Source: Capnocytophaga felis (GTDB lineage Bacteria > Bacteroidota > Bacteroidia > Flavobacteriales > Flavobacteriaceae). From it: 64,000 nt of DNA. Made by a program: the position numbers and the translations under genes. The notes under the pieces are model-generated. The model ran no database searches and was not told the DNA's origin. It worked only from the letters and a program-made list of their open reading frames with translations. Positions 34,345 to 43,197 of the stretch are shown in pieces (within the stretch, counting starts at the first letter, position 1; every line of letters begins with the position of its first letter). The stretch covers positions 1,163-65,162 of the forward strand of contig NZ_BLBC01000013.1 of NCBI RefSeq assembly GCF_009684755.1, read 5' to 3'.

Positions 34345-35622
34345 TTAATTTGAATCTTTCTTTTCCTCGCCTTTTTTGTTCTTAGTTTTTGTGATGACTT
34401 TATCTCCTTTTTTCAAAGTTTTGCCCACCAAATTATAAGGTCCTGTTATGATTTGTTCTCCTTTTTCAATTCCTGACAAAACTTCAATATTTGTATTATC
34501 CTGAATACCAGTAGTAACAGCTCTGAGTTCAGCTTTTCCATCTTTCAGAACGAAGACAGCTTCTTGGCGTTTTTCGGCTTCCTCTTTTGATGCTTCGGGA
34601 TTAATCTCTGACATTTTTTTAACGACAATAGCACTTATTGGCACTGCAAGTACATCTTTTTTACTTTCAGTAAGTATGTCCACCGTTGCTGTCATTCCCG
34701 GTCGGAAAGGCGAATAACCCGCTTTCTTATCTTTCAATAAATCCTGATAAGAACTCTCCTCTATACGAATTTTTACTTTAAAATTTGTAACTTGATCAAC
34801 ACTCGCTGTCGCATTTGCTGTATTTGCGATATTGGTTACAGTTCCTTTAAATACTTTTTTCAGATATGCATCAACCTCAACATTGACACTATCCCCTACA
34901 CTTACTTTTACTATATCATTCTCATTTACATCAACTTCCACTTCCATTCGGCTTAAATCGGCAACACGCATAATTTCCGTTCCCGTCATCTGAACCGTAC
35001 CTACGACTCTCTCTCCCAATTCTACGCTAAGTTTGGAAATGGTTCCGTCAGTTGGTGAAAAAATAGTTGTTTTTCTTAAATTATCTCGAGACTCTGTTAC
35101 GCTTGCCATTGCACTTTGAACATTATAACGAGCTGATTCTCTGTTTGCTTTGGCAATATCATAAGCAGATGTAGCTTTTTCCCAATCCGATTTTGATATC
35201 ACGCCTTTTTCATACAAAATCTTGCTGCGTTTGTAACTCTCTTCACTTTCTTTTAGGCTTGCCTCGGCTTGCTGTAATGAGGCTTTTACTGTTTCAAGCC
35301 CTGCCACACTTCTGTTTACAACAGATTCGTAAACATTGGGATTAACACGCACCAGCAAATCGCCTTTCTTTACCATTTGCCCCTCAACCACAGGAAGTTC
35401 AATAATTTCACCCGATACTTCGGAAGATAATTTAATTTCCAATTCAGGTTGAATTTTACCCGTAGCCGAGACTTTTTGCGTTAGTGTTTCTAACACAACA
35501 TCTTGAGTTTCTACCTCTTTACCATCAGGCTCTCCTCCAAACCACCCGGCTTTTTTGCCTAAAATTAGCAATATTAAACCCAAAACAATTGCTATGATTA
35601 TGAATACAGTCTTTTTTTTCAT
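34345..35622 (-). CDS. periplasmic adaptor of a tripartite export system (HlyD/MacA type)
   Basis: The 425-residue protein has an N-terminal membrane anchor (residues 4-22), a split lipoyl domain (KLSSEVSGEIIELPVVEGQMVKKGDLL and later TIFSPTDGTISKLSVELGERV), a coiled-coil hairpin between them and beta-barrel plus membrane-proximal domains. It bridges an inner-membrane pump and the TolC-like channel encoded 63 nt upstream. No pump gene (RND or MacB) follows; the next gene is def. A short Lys-rich tail ends the protein. Confidence 0.9.
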   Translation of the reverse strand: MKKKTVFIIIAIVLGLILLILGKKAGWFGGEPDGKEVETQDVVLETLTQKVSATGKIQPELEIKLSSEVSGEIIELPVVEGQMVKKGDLLVRVNPNVYESVVNRSVAGLETVKASLQQAEASLKESEESYKRSKILYEKGVISKSDWEKATSAYDIAKANRESARYNVQSAMASVTESRDNLRKTTIFSPTDGTISKLSVELGERVVGTVQMTGTEIMRVADLSRMEVEVDVNENDIVKVSVGDSVNVEVDAYLKKVFKGTVTNIANTANATASVDQVTNFKVKIRIEESSYQDLLKDKKAGYSPFRPGMTATVDILTESKKDVLAVPISAIVVKKMSEINPEASKEEAEKRQEAVFVLKDGKAELRAVTTGIQDNTNIEVLSGIEKGEQIITGPYNLVGKTLKKGDKVITKTKNKKGEEKKDSN

Positions 35623-35685
35623 AGTATTTCATCAATTTAAGAACAACTATTAATCTGAAAATTTCAAAACAATAAAAAACAATTT

Positions 35686-36999
35686 CTATTTATTGACATT
35701 CAACCCATTGAAATAATATTGTAATACTTTTATTTTAAAAATATATTGATATTTTGCCTTAATACTTTCATTTTCAGCATTCTCATACTGATATTTTGCT
35801 TGGTTAAAATCAAAAGTATTCATCAGACCTACATCGTAACGCTCTTTAGCATAAGTGTATGACTGCTTTTTTGCCTGTAATGTTTTCTCGGTGGCTTCAA
35901 AAAACTTTTTAGCATTTGAGGCATCTGTATAAGCCTGATAAACATCCTTTTCCATAGTAAGCTCCACCTGCTGTTTGTTCCATTGACTCTTTAAAAGATT
36001 GATTTCCTGACGCTTCACACTTGCTGTCGTTGAAAATCTGTTGAATACCGGAACTGATAACGACAAGCCTGCATACATTCCTTTATTTTGATCAATCTGT
36101 TGCCAAAAATTTTCCGGATGATTTTTTGACCATCTTGAATTGTAGCCCCATTGTGCCGAAAGTCTTGGGAAGTGGGAAGAACGTGCCAATTTTAGATTTT
36201 TTTCTGCCAAATCTACATTTGCCTGTGCAATTTTCACATCTTGGGTAACTTCTTTTGCTTTCTCGAAAATTTCGGCTGGTGTTTTTGAAAGAATATCAGT
36301 TATGGGAATCTCAAGAGATGTGTCTGCAATTTCAAAATCCTGATAATTTTTCAGTAATAATAGCTGTGCTAATCCCATTTTTGAAATAAACAGAGCATTT
36401 TCAGTAGCGATAATTTGTTGTTCCTGAGAAAAAAACTGTGATTCAGCCTCATAATAATCTCCTTTGGGAAGTGAACCTGCCTCAATTAAATCTTGAGTAC
36501 GTTTCAAATTTTCTTTGGAAACCTCAAGCTGAATTTTCAATTTCTTAATTTGCTCTTTATTCGATAGAATTTCAAGATAAGCATTGATTATCATCAAGAT
36601 AATATCGTCTTTCATCTTATCAAGCTTATATTGGGAAGCCAATTTGTTGAGTTCTGCAAGTTTCAATCTTCGCCAATTTTGCAAACCCGCAAAGAGAGTT
36701 ACATCCACACCTACGCCTCCCGAAGCCGATTGAAAAAAGGCATTTTCATACTGATTCGTTACCGGATTAATATTCTTCCCTTCATTAAAATTATAAGTTA
36801 CATTTCCGTTCAATGAGGGTAAAAAATCGCCTCGTGCTTGTAGCTTATCAATTTCTGTTGCATTCAAATCAATTTCCGATTGCTTCACAGAAATATTATT
36901 TTGCAAAGCGTATTCAATACAATCCTCTAAAGTCCAGAGCTTTTGTGAATATACTGAAAAAGACGATATCAGTAAAACTATGTGTAATAACTTTTTCAT
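35686..36999 (-). CDS. TolC-family outer-membrane channel protein
   Basis: The 437-residue protein has a signal peptide (MKKLLHIVLLISSFSVYSQ) and two outer-membrane efflux repeats of long helices: LTLEDCIEYALQNN-like opening (LWTLEDCIEYAL), LAELNKLASQYKLDK, and in the second half LSVPVFNRFSTTASVKRQEI and YAKERYDVGLMNTFDFNQAK. It should form the exit duct for the adaptor encoded next. These two genes form an operon without an inner-membrane pump. Confidence 0.92.
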   Translation of the reverse strand: MKKLLHIVLLISSFSVYSQKLWTLEDCIEYALQNNISVKQSEIDLNATEIDKLQARGDFLPSLNGNVTYNFNEGKNINPVTNQYENAFFQSASGGVGVDVTLFAGLQNWRRLKLAELNKLASQYKLDKMKDDIILMIINAYLEILSNKEQIKKLKIQLEVSKENLKRTQDLIEAGSLPKGDYYEAESQFFSQEQQIIATENALFISKMGLAQLLLLKNYQDFEIADTSLEIPITDILSKTPAEIFEKAKEVTQDVKIAQANVDLAEKNLKLARSSHFPRLSAQWGYNSRWSKNHPENFWQQIDQNKGMYAGLSLSVPVFNRFSTTASVKRQEINLLKSQWNKQQVELTMEKDVYQAYTDASNAKKFFEATEKTLQAKKQSYTYAKERYDVGLMNTFDFNQAKYQYENAENESIKAKYQYIFKIKVLQYYFNGLNVNK

Positions 37000-37292
37000 T
37001 TTTAAAAGATTACCAAAGAAACAAAAAATATCAAATCATTAAAATTATTTTATAACCAGCTCATTTTTAATTATTACTCTTAAATCCTCATTTAAGGATG
37101 TAGAATATTTTCTAAATTACATACCTTCCTTCAAATGAAAAACAATGAAAAATGAGAAATAACAAACTATTTAAAGTTAATTATAGTGAGCTAAATCAAA
37201 ATTTGTCTGCCAATATATTAATTTTTTTCAGTATTACTGACATATTTTCAAAATTATTTTCACGATATCTTCACAATAGCCTATAAATCAAA
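37000..37292. other. intergenic spacer, no feature seen
   Basis: About 290 AT-rich bases between the TolC-family gene and the rpmF terminator. I see no gene, no convincing promoter match for the export operon and no repeat. Confidence 0.5.
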
Positions 37293-37325
37293 TAAAAAAA
37301 GAAATCACCCTCACGGGTGACTTCT
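37293..37325 (-). terminator. terminator of yceD-rpmF
   Basis: On the minus strand GAAGTCACCC and GGGTGATTTC pair around GTGA and are followed by a run of seven T. Confidence 0.85.
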
Positions 37326-37366
37326 CCAGTTTAATTTTAAAAATGTTTATTATGAAATCAAAATCT

Positions 37367-37561
37367 TTATTCGCTTTTTTCAGTGTTATCCACTAAAACT
37401 TGACCACGATAGTACAATTTTCCTTCGTGCCAGTGAGCTCTGTGGTACAAGTGATTTTCACCTGTTGTAGGATCTTTTGCAATTTGAGGAACAACTGCTT
37501 TATAATGTGTTCTTCTCTTATCTCTTCTTGTGCTTGACTGTCTTCTCTTAGGATGTGCCAT
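37367..37561 (-). CDS. rpmF: 50S ribosomal protein L32
   Basis: The 64-residue protein starts with the L32 signature [20 protein letters not shown]. It has no CxxC pairs, so it is the zinc-free form. It follows the YceD gene by 3 nt, the classic bacterial pairing. Confidence 0.97.
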   Translation of the reverse strand: MAHPKRRQSSTRRDKRRTHYKAVVPQIAKDPTTGENHLYHRAHWHEGKLYYRGQVLVDNTEKSE

Positions 37562-37564
37562 TTC

Positions 37565-38107
37565 TTATTTTTCTTTATCAGTTATTATTATTTTCTTTAG
37601 ACTTTCCCATCTCGGGTCTATATATTCACTTTCTTCAAGTTCTTCTCTCGGGCTTAATTCTTCCAATTTATCCAAAACATCAGAGTGTAATGTTCCTTTT
37701 TCAACTTCAGGATGAACACGTTTTACCGGTATTGAAAGTACAATGAGTTCATAAATATATTGTGCTACGTTCAGCAGATGCTCTCCGTGAGGTAAAATGA
37801 GTAATTCATCATCTTCATCATTGTATTCCTCTCCAAATTTCACTACCAAAAAAAGCTCTCCTTTAACTTCCATATCAAAAGGCTCGTTGGACAAGTCACA
37901 ATTTACGTTTACAACTCCCTCATTTTTAAAATGTAGCTCAAGTAAAGTACTTTTTTTATCTAACTCAACAGTTACAACCTGGCGGATATCATTCACATCA
38001 TCATATCCGAATGAATCCAAGAACTTTTTATCAACCTCATAAACGAATTGATGTTTTCCTTGTTTCAATCCTGCAAAAGAGATATCATATTCTTTTAACT
38101 TCCTCAT
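37565..38107 (-). CDS. yceD: YceD/DUF177 family protein
   Basis: The 180-residue protein is a DUF177 member, linked with 23S rRNA or L32 expression in other bacteria. It has the conserved core VNVNCDLSNEPFDMEVKGEL and an acidic middle. The usual CxRC cysteines are reduced to a single Cys here. It forms an operon with rpmF. The fatty-acid genes often following this pair in Bacteroidota are absent here. Confidence 0.9.
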   Translation of the reverse strand: MRKLKEYDISFAGLKQGKHQFVYEVDKKFLDSFGYDDVNDIRQVVTVELDKKSTLLELHFKNEGVVNVNCDLSNEPFDMEVKGELFLVVKFGEEYNDEDDELLILPHGEHLLNVAQYIYELIVLSIPVKRVHPEVEKGTLHSDVLDKLEELSPREELEESEYIDPRWESLKKIIITDKEK

Positions 38108-38232
38108 TTTCTACAAGTTTATAAAACCAAATCGTTTTTTAGCGAGTGCAAATATACTACTTTATTCTGAATGTCAAATATTTTTGCTAAAAAAATTATT
38201 ATTTTTTGGATTTGTCATTTCGAAGTAACGGA

Positions 38233-38997
38233 TTACTTTTCCTCAATTACCTTAACCGAATCTTTAAACCTTTCAGGGAAATTTGCTTCGGTTTGGCTGC
38301 TGATTTCCCCTGAAAAATGTTTAAAGCCATCTGAGTTGGTCTTAAAACACGATTTTCCTTTCAGATTGAGGGTTAGACTGTTACAAAGTACATTTCCTAA
38401 TTCAAAATTACTATTCAATCCATTGATATCAAACGATTTATACGGAATTTTAGAAGTTCTTTCCAATATGTGGGTTATATCGCTATCGTATGTCGTTTCC
38501 ATTATCACTTCACTTTTATTCAGATGAAAAGACGTAGAAGCATTTTCTTTCTTAAAAGTTACCGCATTGATTATCAATCCTATTTTATCCAAACTTACCG
38601 ATTGTAAGGCAGGAGCGAACAAATGCAAACGTGGAGTGCTTGTAAACACTTTGATATTTTCGCCCCAATAGGAATTTCCTATTTTATTGAGCGTAATTAT
38701 CAACGTATCTTGCTTGTTATCAACGGAAAATTCTCTGGGTAAATTGTCTTTTTTGTTCAGTGAAAAACAAGAATCAGAATAGGTAAAGCGAATATAACTC
38801 AACTGCGTGCTATCGTTTCCGATGATTTTCAGATGTTTGAACTCTTTCAATTTTTCTAAATCATAATATTGGCTTTCCTTTCTAAATAGTTTTGTAGGAT
38901 TTTTTTCATATTCCTTTCTCTTGATGTAAGACAAAAATGCAGGATACAAAAGTAATAGTACTGCTAAAAACAAGAGGATTTTATTACTGGTTTTCAT
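38233..38997 (-). CDS. membrane-anchored protein of the GntR-ABC operon, unknown function
   Basis: The 254-residue product has one N-terminal membrane helix (about residues 7-24) and an outside domain rich in beta-strands. The region FAPALQSVSLDKIGLIINAVTF and the following repeated strand pattern resemble DUF2807-like adhesin folds, but only loosely. Its start overlaps the GntR gene by 14 nt, so it is translationally tied to the transporter operon as the last gene. Confidence 0.7.
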   Translation of the reverse strand: MKTSNKILLFLAVLLLLYPAFLSYIKRKEYEKNPTKLFRKESQYYDLEKLKEFKHLKIIGNDSTQLSYIRFTYSDSCFSLNKKDNLPREFSVDNKQDTLIITLNKIGNSYWGENIKVFTSTPRLHLFAPALQSVSLDKIGLIINAVTFKKENASTSFHLNKSEVIMETTYDSDITHILERTSKIPYKSFDINGLNSNFELGNVLCNSLTLNLKGKSCFKTNSDGFKHFSGEISSQTEANFPERFKDSVKVIEEK

Positions 38998-39376
38998 TTT
39001 GTTTCTGATTTAAAGTGGTTTTAAAATTTTCGTAATGTTGCTGTAATTCATTGATTTCAATACCTAAAACATAGAGTGTATTAAACAACACAGGAAGTTC
39101 GTTTTGCAAAAATTCTTGCTGACGATACTTTTTGGCTTTTTGTTCGCCATCGGTTTCTACGAAATAACCGATTCCGCGTTTATCAATGATGATTCCGTTA
39201 TTTTTCAAAAATTCATAACTTCGAGCGACCGTATTGGGGTTGACGCTCATCTGCACCGCCAACTCACGAACGCTCGGTATTTTGGTTTCGGGTTGCCATT
39301 CGCCCAACAAAATTTTCTGGCAGACATAATCCGCAATTTGAAGGTAAATGGCTTGTCCGCTATCTCGTAATTCCAT
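38984..39376 (-). CDS. YtrA-subfamily GntR transcriptional regulator
   Basis: This regulator of 130 residues has an N-terminal winged helix (IYLQIADYVCQKILLGEWQPETKIPSVRELA, then VNPNTVARSYEFL, GIGYFVE) and only a short helical tail, as in the YtrA subfamily that governs adjacent ABC transporters. It lies 2 nt after the permease gene. A partial dyad overlapping the operon's start site (41043-41062) is a candidate for autoregulation. Confidence 0.93.
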   Translation of the reverse strand: MELRDSGQAIYLQIADYVCQKILLGEWQPETKIPSVRELAVQMSVNPNTVARSYEFLKNNGIIIDKRGIGYFVETDGEQKAKKYRQQEFLQNELPVLFNTLYVLGIEINELQQHYENFKTTLNQKQNENQ

Positions 39377-39378
39377 AA

Positions 39379-40182
39379 TTATCGTAATTCTCGTTCTTTC
39401 AGCCTAAAATAAGATGCTATAAATAAGATTATTGGAACTGAAAGTGTAAAAATAAATAATAAAAACTCAATTAACTTAGAATTGTTATACATCGCAAAAT
39501 ATTTATCTTCATCTATACCAAGCCCCAACTCCTCTCCTTTAAAAGGATTATTATATCCACCAAAGAATCCTGCCATACTGCTAGTGTGTTCAAAAAATAA
39601 ATACACAATTACGATAGAAATAAACAACGTCTTAATAATTCCATATTTTTTAAAATGAAACAATCCTACGTAAAATATTGATTGAATAAAGAGAAGTATC
39701 AACAAGAAAAATATAAAAACATTACTTTTTATTACTTGATTACTCCAATTGTTTATAGTTCTATAACGTTTTACAAATTCCAAACTGTTTATAAAGGCTT
39801 CTACCGAAATCATCAGTATATTATTCCAAATCAAACTTATAATAAAAAATGAAATGGAATAAATTGTAAACAAGCAAAGCCATTTTTGCAAGTTACTGAC
39901 AGGAAGCGTTAATGTTTGTATCATCTTTTTCCTTTTAAACAAGGAATTGTGTCCCCAATAGACAGCAATAACACCTCCTACCGGAAAGCTAAATATCATC
40001 GGTGTTAAAATACTGTCATACGAGAAAACAAATTGTTTATATTCCTGAGTTTTCATATAACCATCATAACAAACATAAGCTACCAAACCGATAAAAATTA
40101 TCGTAAAACCAAGATAATAATACAGAAAATACTTTGCATTTTCGCTCCATTCTTTTTTTAAAAGATTTAAAAACACCTTCAT
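39379..40182 (-). CDS. ABC transporter permease
   Basis: The 267-residue membrane protein has about six hydrophobic helices and lies 2 nt after the ATPase gene and 2 nt before the GntR gene. It has no clear family signature beyond its position, but a membrane partner for the ATPase is the natural reading. Confidence 0.8.
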   Translation of the reverse strand: MKVFLNLLKKEWSENAKYFLYYYLGFTIIFIGLVAYVCYDGYMKTQEYKQFVFSYDSILTPMIFSFPVGGVIAVYWGHNSLFKRKKMIQTLTLPVSNLQKWLCLFTIYSISFFIISLIWNNILMISVEAFINSLEFVKRYRTINNWSNQVIKSNVFIFFLLILLFIQSIFYVGLFHFKKYGIIKTLFISIVIVYLFFEHTSSMAGFFGGYNNPFKGEELGLGIDEDKYFAMYNNSKLIEFLLFIFTLSVPIILFIASYFRLKERELR

Positions 40183-40184
40183 CG

Positions 40185-41027
40185 TTACTTATTTTTTGAG
40201 TTAAACCAATCATTTACTTTTTTAGGATTTGAAATCACGGCTTTGTAAAGCAATTCCAAATCTATCTTACTCTCATTGTGGCTGTTATTAGGCAGAACGA
40301 GCATATCTCCGAAGAAACTTTCCTCCAAATAGAAGGCTTCTTCACGCTGGGTTTTATCGTGCGAGGCTTTAAACTCCAAAAACTGAGAAATTTCTTGCAT
40401 CGACTGATTGAAAAGCACCTTTTTTTCATCTAAGACAATCACTCGGTCAATGAGGTTTTCCAAATCCTTCGTCTGATGTGTACTGATGATAAAACAACGT
40501 TCATCGTTCATTATTTCAGCCATAATTTTCCGAAATTGCGTTTTTCCACTGATGTCCAGTCCGTTAGTAGGCTCGTCCATCAGCACCACCGACGTATTCG
40601 CTGCCAAAGCAAAGCTAATCAGCACTTTTTTGCGTTGCCCATAGCTCAAATTATGGAGCTTTTCTTCTTCCGAAACTTCAAATGCACGCAAAAAATTTCG
40701 GAATTGTTCCAAACTGAATTTCGGATAAAAACACGAAAGCCTTTTTTGGTACTTTTCTACCGAAGTATCGGGTAAATACACCTCGTCGGGGATTACGAAA
40801 ATCTCTCGTAAAAAGTCCGTTTTTCGCTCTTTCGGGGCGAATCCTAAAACTTGAATTGTTCCTTGATTTGGGAAAAGCAATCCCGCAAGATTGTACAAAA
40901 ATGTGGTTTTCCCAACCCCATTCTTCCCGAACAAACCACAGATTTGCCCTGGCTCAATATCCAAATTCAAATCCTTGAAAATGTTTTTCTTACGGAAAGA
41001 AAAATCTAAATTTTTGACAGTTATCAT
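40185..41027 (-). CDS. ABC transporter ATP-binding protein
   Basis: The 280-residue ATPase has Walker A GKNGVGKTT, signature LSYGQRKKV, Walker B VVLMDEPTNGLD and the switch His in ISTHQ. It leads the four-gene operon with a permease, a GntR regulator and an anchored protein. The substrate is unknown; in Gram-positive bacteria YtrA-linked transporters answer to cell-wall-active compounds, which is only a hint here. Confidence 0.93.
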   Translation of the reverse strand: MITVKNLDFSFRKKNIFKDLNLDIEPGQICGLFGKNGVGKTTFLYNLAGLLFPNQGTIQVLGFAPKERKTDFLREIFVIPDEVYLPDTSVEKYQKRLSCFYPKFSLEQFRNFLRAFEVSEEEKLHNLSYGQRKKVLISFALAANTSVVLMDEPTNGLDISGKTQFRKIMAEIMNDERCFIISTHQTKDLENLIDRVIVLDEKKVLFNQSMQEISQFLEFKASHDKTQREEAFYLEESFFGDMLVLPNNSHNESKIDLELLYKAVISNPKKVNDWFNSKNK

Positions 41028-41042
41028 AAAAAGCGTTTTAGC

Positions 41043-41062
41043 GTATTACTTTACTATTACAC
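41043..41062 (-). promoter_or_regulatory. candidate GntR operator
   Basis: An imperfect dyad (GTnTnA on one side, TnAnAC on the other) lies directly downstream of the -7 element, over the expected start of transcription, where a YtrA-type repressor would act. Confidence 0.35.
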
Positions 41063-41064
41063 TA

Positions 41065-41095
41065 CAAAAGTAACACAAAAAATCATTCGTGCAAA
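41065..41095 (-). promoter_or_regulatory. promoter of the ABC-GntR operon
   Basis: Minus strand: TTTG (41095-41092), 19 nt, TACTTTTG (41072-41065), an exact consensus match 38 nt before the ATPase start. Confidence 0.75.
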
Positions 41096-41385
41096 TTTTT
41101 GATGTAAAAAAACACAATCATAATTCTTTTTCTAATTAAATAAACAGATTTTCAGCATATTAATTTTCCTATAAATTAAAAAAATGATATACAGAGTTCA
41201 AATTCAAACTTTAACTCGTTTAACTTTTATTTCACATCAATTCAAAACAACAAAAAACTGAAAATTAAATAGTTAAAAACGTAACCTTATCGGATTCAAC
41301 GTTAAATTTATAAAATATTTAACTAAATACTTAATTATGAACATCTTGATTATTCCCTATCGAAAGAAAAAACTTATCAACAATG

Positions 41386-41410
41386 TGGGAGAAAGTGGTA
41401 AAATATGGGA
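41386..41410 (+). promoter_or_regulatory. candidate MraZ operator
   Basis: TGGGA (41386), 5 nt, TGGTA (41396), 5 nt, TGGGA (41406): three direct repeats with 5-nt spacers, the layout known for E. coli MraZ binding (TGGGN). They sit just upstream of the -7 element at 41420. Confidence 0.65.
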
Positions 41411-41419
41411 TTTTTTTTC

Positions 41420-41427
41420 TACTTTTG
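41420..41427 (+). promoter_or_regulatory. -7 element of the mraZ promoter
   Basis: TACTTTTG lies 28 nt before the proposed GTG start. No TTTG occurs at -33; that region is taken by the TGGGA repeats. Confidence 0.55.
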
Positions 41428-41455
41428 TCCTGTAATTATCAAAAAAACGATTTCG

Positions 41456-41911
41456 GTGGGAATTCTCATAGGAACATATGAATGTAAAATCGACGCCAAA
41501 GGACGGATAACACTTCCAGCTCCTCTCAAAAAACAATTGGGGGACTTGGAAGCAGGATTCGTCCTTAAACGTTCTGATTTTCAAAGATGTGTAGATTTTT
41601 ACACGATGGACCAATGGAATTTGGAAATGCAAAAAGTAAATAGCCTAAATCGATATGTAAAGGAAAACAATGATTTTATCCGAAAATTTATGTCGGGGGT
41701 AAAACTCATTGAAATTGACTCGGTTGGAAGAATGTTAGTACCGAGAGATTTGCTGGAATATGCACAGATTGATAAAGAAATTGTGATGTCGGCATTAGGA
41801 AATCGAGTTGAAATTTGGGATAAAACCGCTTATGAAAAAGCGATTTATACAAGTCCGGAGGATTTCTCTGTGTTGGCAGAAAAAGTTATGGGAGGTTTAG
41901 GAAATGACTAA
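41456..41911 (+). CDS. mraZ: transcriptional regulator MraZ
   Basis: The 151-residue DNA-binding protein has two SpoVT/AbrB-like halves: IGTYECKIDAKGRITLPAPLKK and LIEIDSVGRMLVPRDLLEYA. It usually represses its own dcw cluster. A GTG (41456) directly before GILIGTYECK is taken as the start because the only upstream ATG (41405) lies ahead of the promoter -7 element. The 3' end overlaps rsmH by 8 nt. Confidence 0.9.
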   Translation: MGILIGTYECKIDAKGRITLPAPLKKQLGDLEAGFVLKRSDFQRCVDFYTMDQWNLEMQKVNSLNRYVKENNDFIRKFMSGVKLIEIDSVGRMLVPRDLLEYAQIDKEIVMSALGNRVEIWDKTAYEKAIYTSPEDFSVLAEKVMGGLGND

Positions 41912-42812
41912 CACGGAAAGATATCACAAGCCCGTTTTATTACACGAAAGTATTGATGGACTGGCAATTAAGGAAAATGGAATCTATGTAGATGTAACTT
42001 TCGGTGGAGGAGGTCATTCACGTGAAATTCTAAACCGATTGGGTAAAAACGGACGGTTGTACGCCTTTGACCAAGATGCTGATGCTGCCAATAATGCCAT
42101 TGATGATGAACGATTTACACTCATAAACCAGAATTTCAGATATATAAAGAGATTTTTAAAATTCTACGGAGTTAAAAAGGTAGATGGTGTTTTAGGTGAT
42201 TTTGGGGTTTCATCGCATCAGTTTGATGTTCCCGAACGCGGATTTTCTACTCGTTTTGAGGGCGTTTTGGATATGCGAATGAACCAAAGCGGAGCCATTT
42301 CAGCTCAAAACATATTAAATGAGTATTCTGAAAATGAATTGGTTAATATCTTTTTTAAATACGGAGAACTGAAAAACTCAAAAGCCATCGCAAAAGCCAT
42401 CATTTCTGCCCGAACAGAACAAAAAATAGTAACGGGCAATCAATTACAGCAAATTTTAAAACCTTTTTTACAAAAATTCAAAGAAAATAAAACACTGGCT
42501 CAAATCTATCAAGCCATTCGTATTGAAGTGAACGAGGAAATGCAAGTTTTGGAAGAATTCCTTACACAACTTCCTGATATTGTTGAAATAGGCGGACGAA
42601 TCAGCTTAATTAGCTATCATTCATTGGAAGACCGATTGGTAAAACGATTCATTCGTGACGGACAGTTTGAAGGAGCTCCCGAAAAAGATTTTTACGGAAA
42701 TGTTTCCGTTCCTTTCAGAAAAGTAGGCGGATTAATCGTCCCAACCACAACCGAAATCGCAGAAAATAGCCGTGCCAGAAGTGCTAAACTCCGCATCGCA
42801 GAAAGACAATAA
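41904..42812 (+). CDS. rsmH: 16S rRNA (cytosine(1402)-N4)-methyltransferase
   Basis: The 302-residue SAM-dependent enzyme (MraW) has the SAM site YVDVTFGGGGHSREIL, the family motifs DGVLGDFGVSSHQFD and ISYHSLEDRLVKRF, and the closing NSRARSAKLRIAE. It overlaps mraZ by 8 nt, so the two are translationally coupled in the normal dcw order. Confidence 0.97.
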   Translation: MTNTERYHKPVLLHESIDGLAIKENGIYVDVTFGGGGHSREILNRLGKNGRLYAFDQDADAANNAIDDERFTLINQNFRYIKRFLKFYGVKKVDGVLGDFGVSSHQFDVPERGFSTRFEGVLDMRMNQSGAISAQNILNEYSENELVNIFFKYGELKNSKAIAKAIISARTEQKIVTGNQLQQILKPFLQKFKENKTLAQIYQAIRIEVNEEMQVLEEFLTQLPDIVEIGGRISLISYHSLEDRLVKRFIRDGQFEGAPEKDFYGNVSVPFRKVGGLIVPTTTEIAENSRARSAKLRIAERQ

Positions 42813-42833
42813 AAAACATTCTACCAGAAAAAA

Positions 42834-43163
42834 ATGGGTAACGCAACAAATGAAATAAAAAATATCCTCAGAGGAAAATTTTTGGTAGAAGGCAAAGAAG
42901 CTACCAAAAACTGGACATTTATTGCTTTTCTGTTCGTTTTGGGCGTGATTATGATTACAAGCTCTCATAATGTAGATAATAAGGTACATCAAATCGCAAA
43001 ACTCAATGAGGAAGTAAATGAGCTAAAGAGCCAGTTTGTGGACGTTCGTTCACAATTGCAAAAAGTAAGGTTGGAATCATCTTTACTTAACAAACTTAAA
43101 AGCAGAGGTTTAAAACAACCCGAAAAGCCTCCTCAAAAAATTAAAGTAATCATCAAAGAATAG
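42834..43163 (+). CDS. ftsL: FtsL-like division protein
   Basis: The 109-residue protein has one membrane helix (about 27-44) and then a coiled coil (KLNEEVNELKSQFVDVRSQLQKV), the layout of Bacteroidota FtsL. It carries a Pro-Lys-rich tail. Position between rsmH and ftsI supports the call, since sequence alone is weakly conserved. Confidence 0.85.
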   Translation: MGNATNEIKNILRGKFLVEGKEATKNWTFIAFLFVLGVIMITSSHNVDNKVHQIAKLNEEVNELKSQFVDVRSQLQKVRLESSLLNKLKSRGLKQPEKPPQKIKVIIKE

Positions 43164-43197
43164 AATTAACATTTCACAACAAATTAAATTATAAAAA

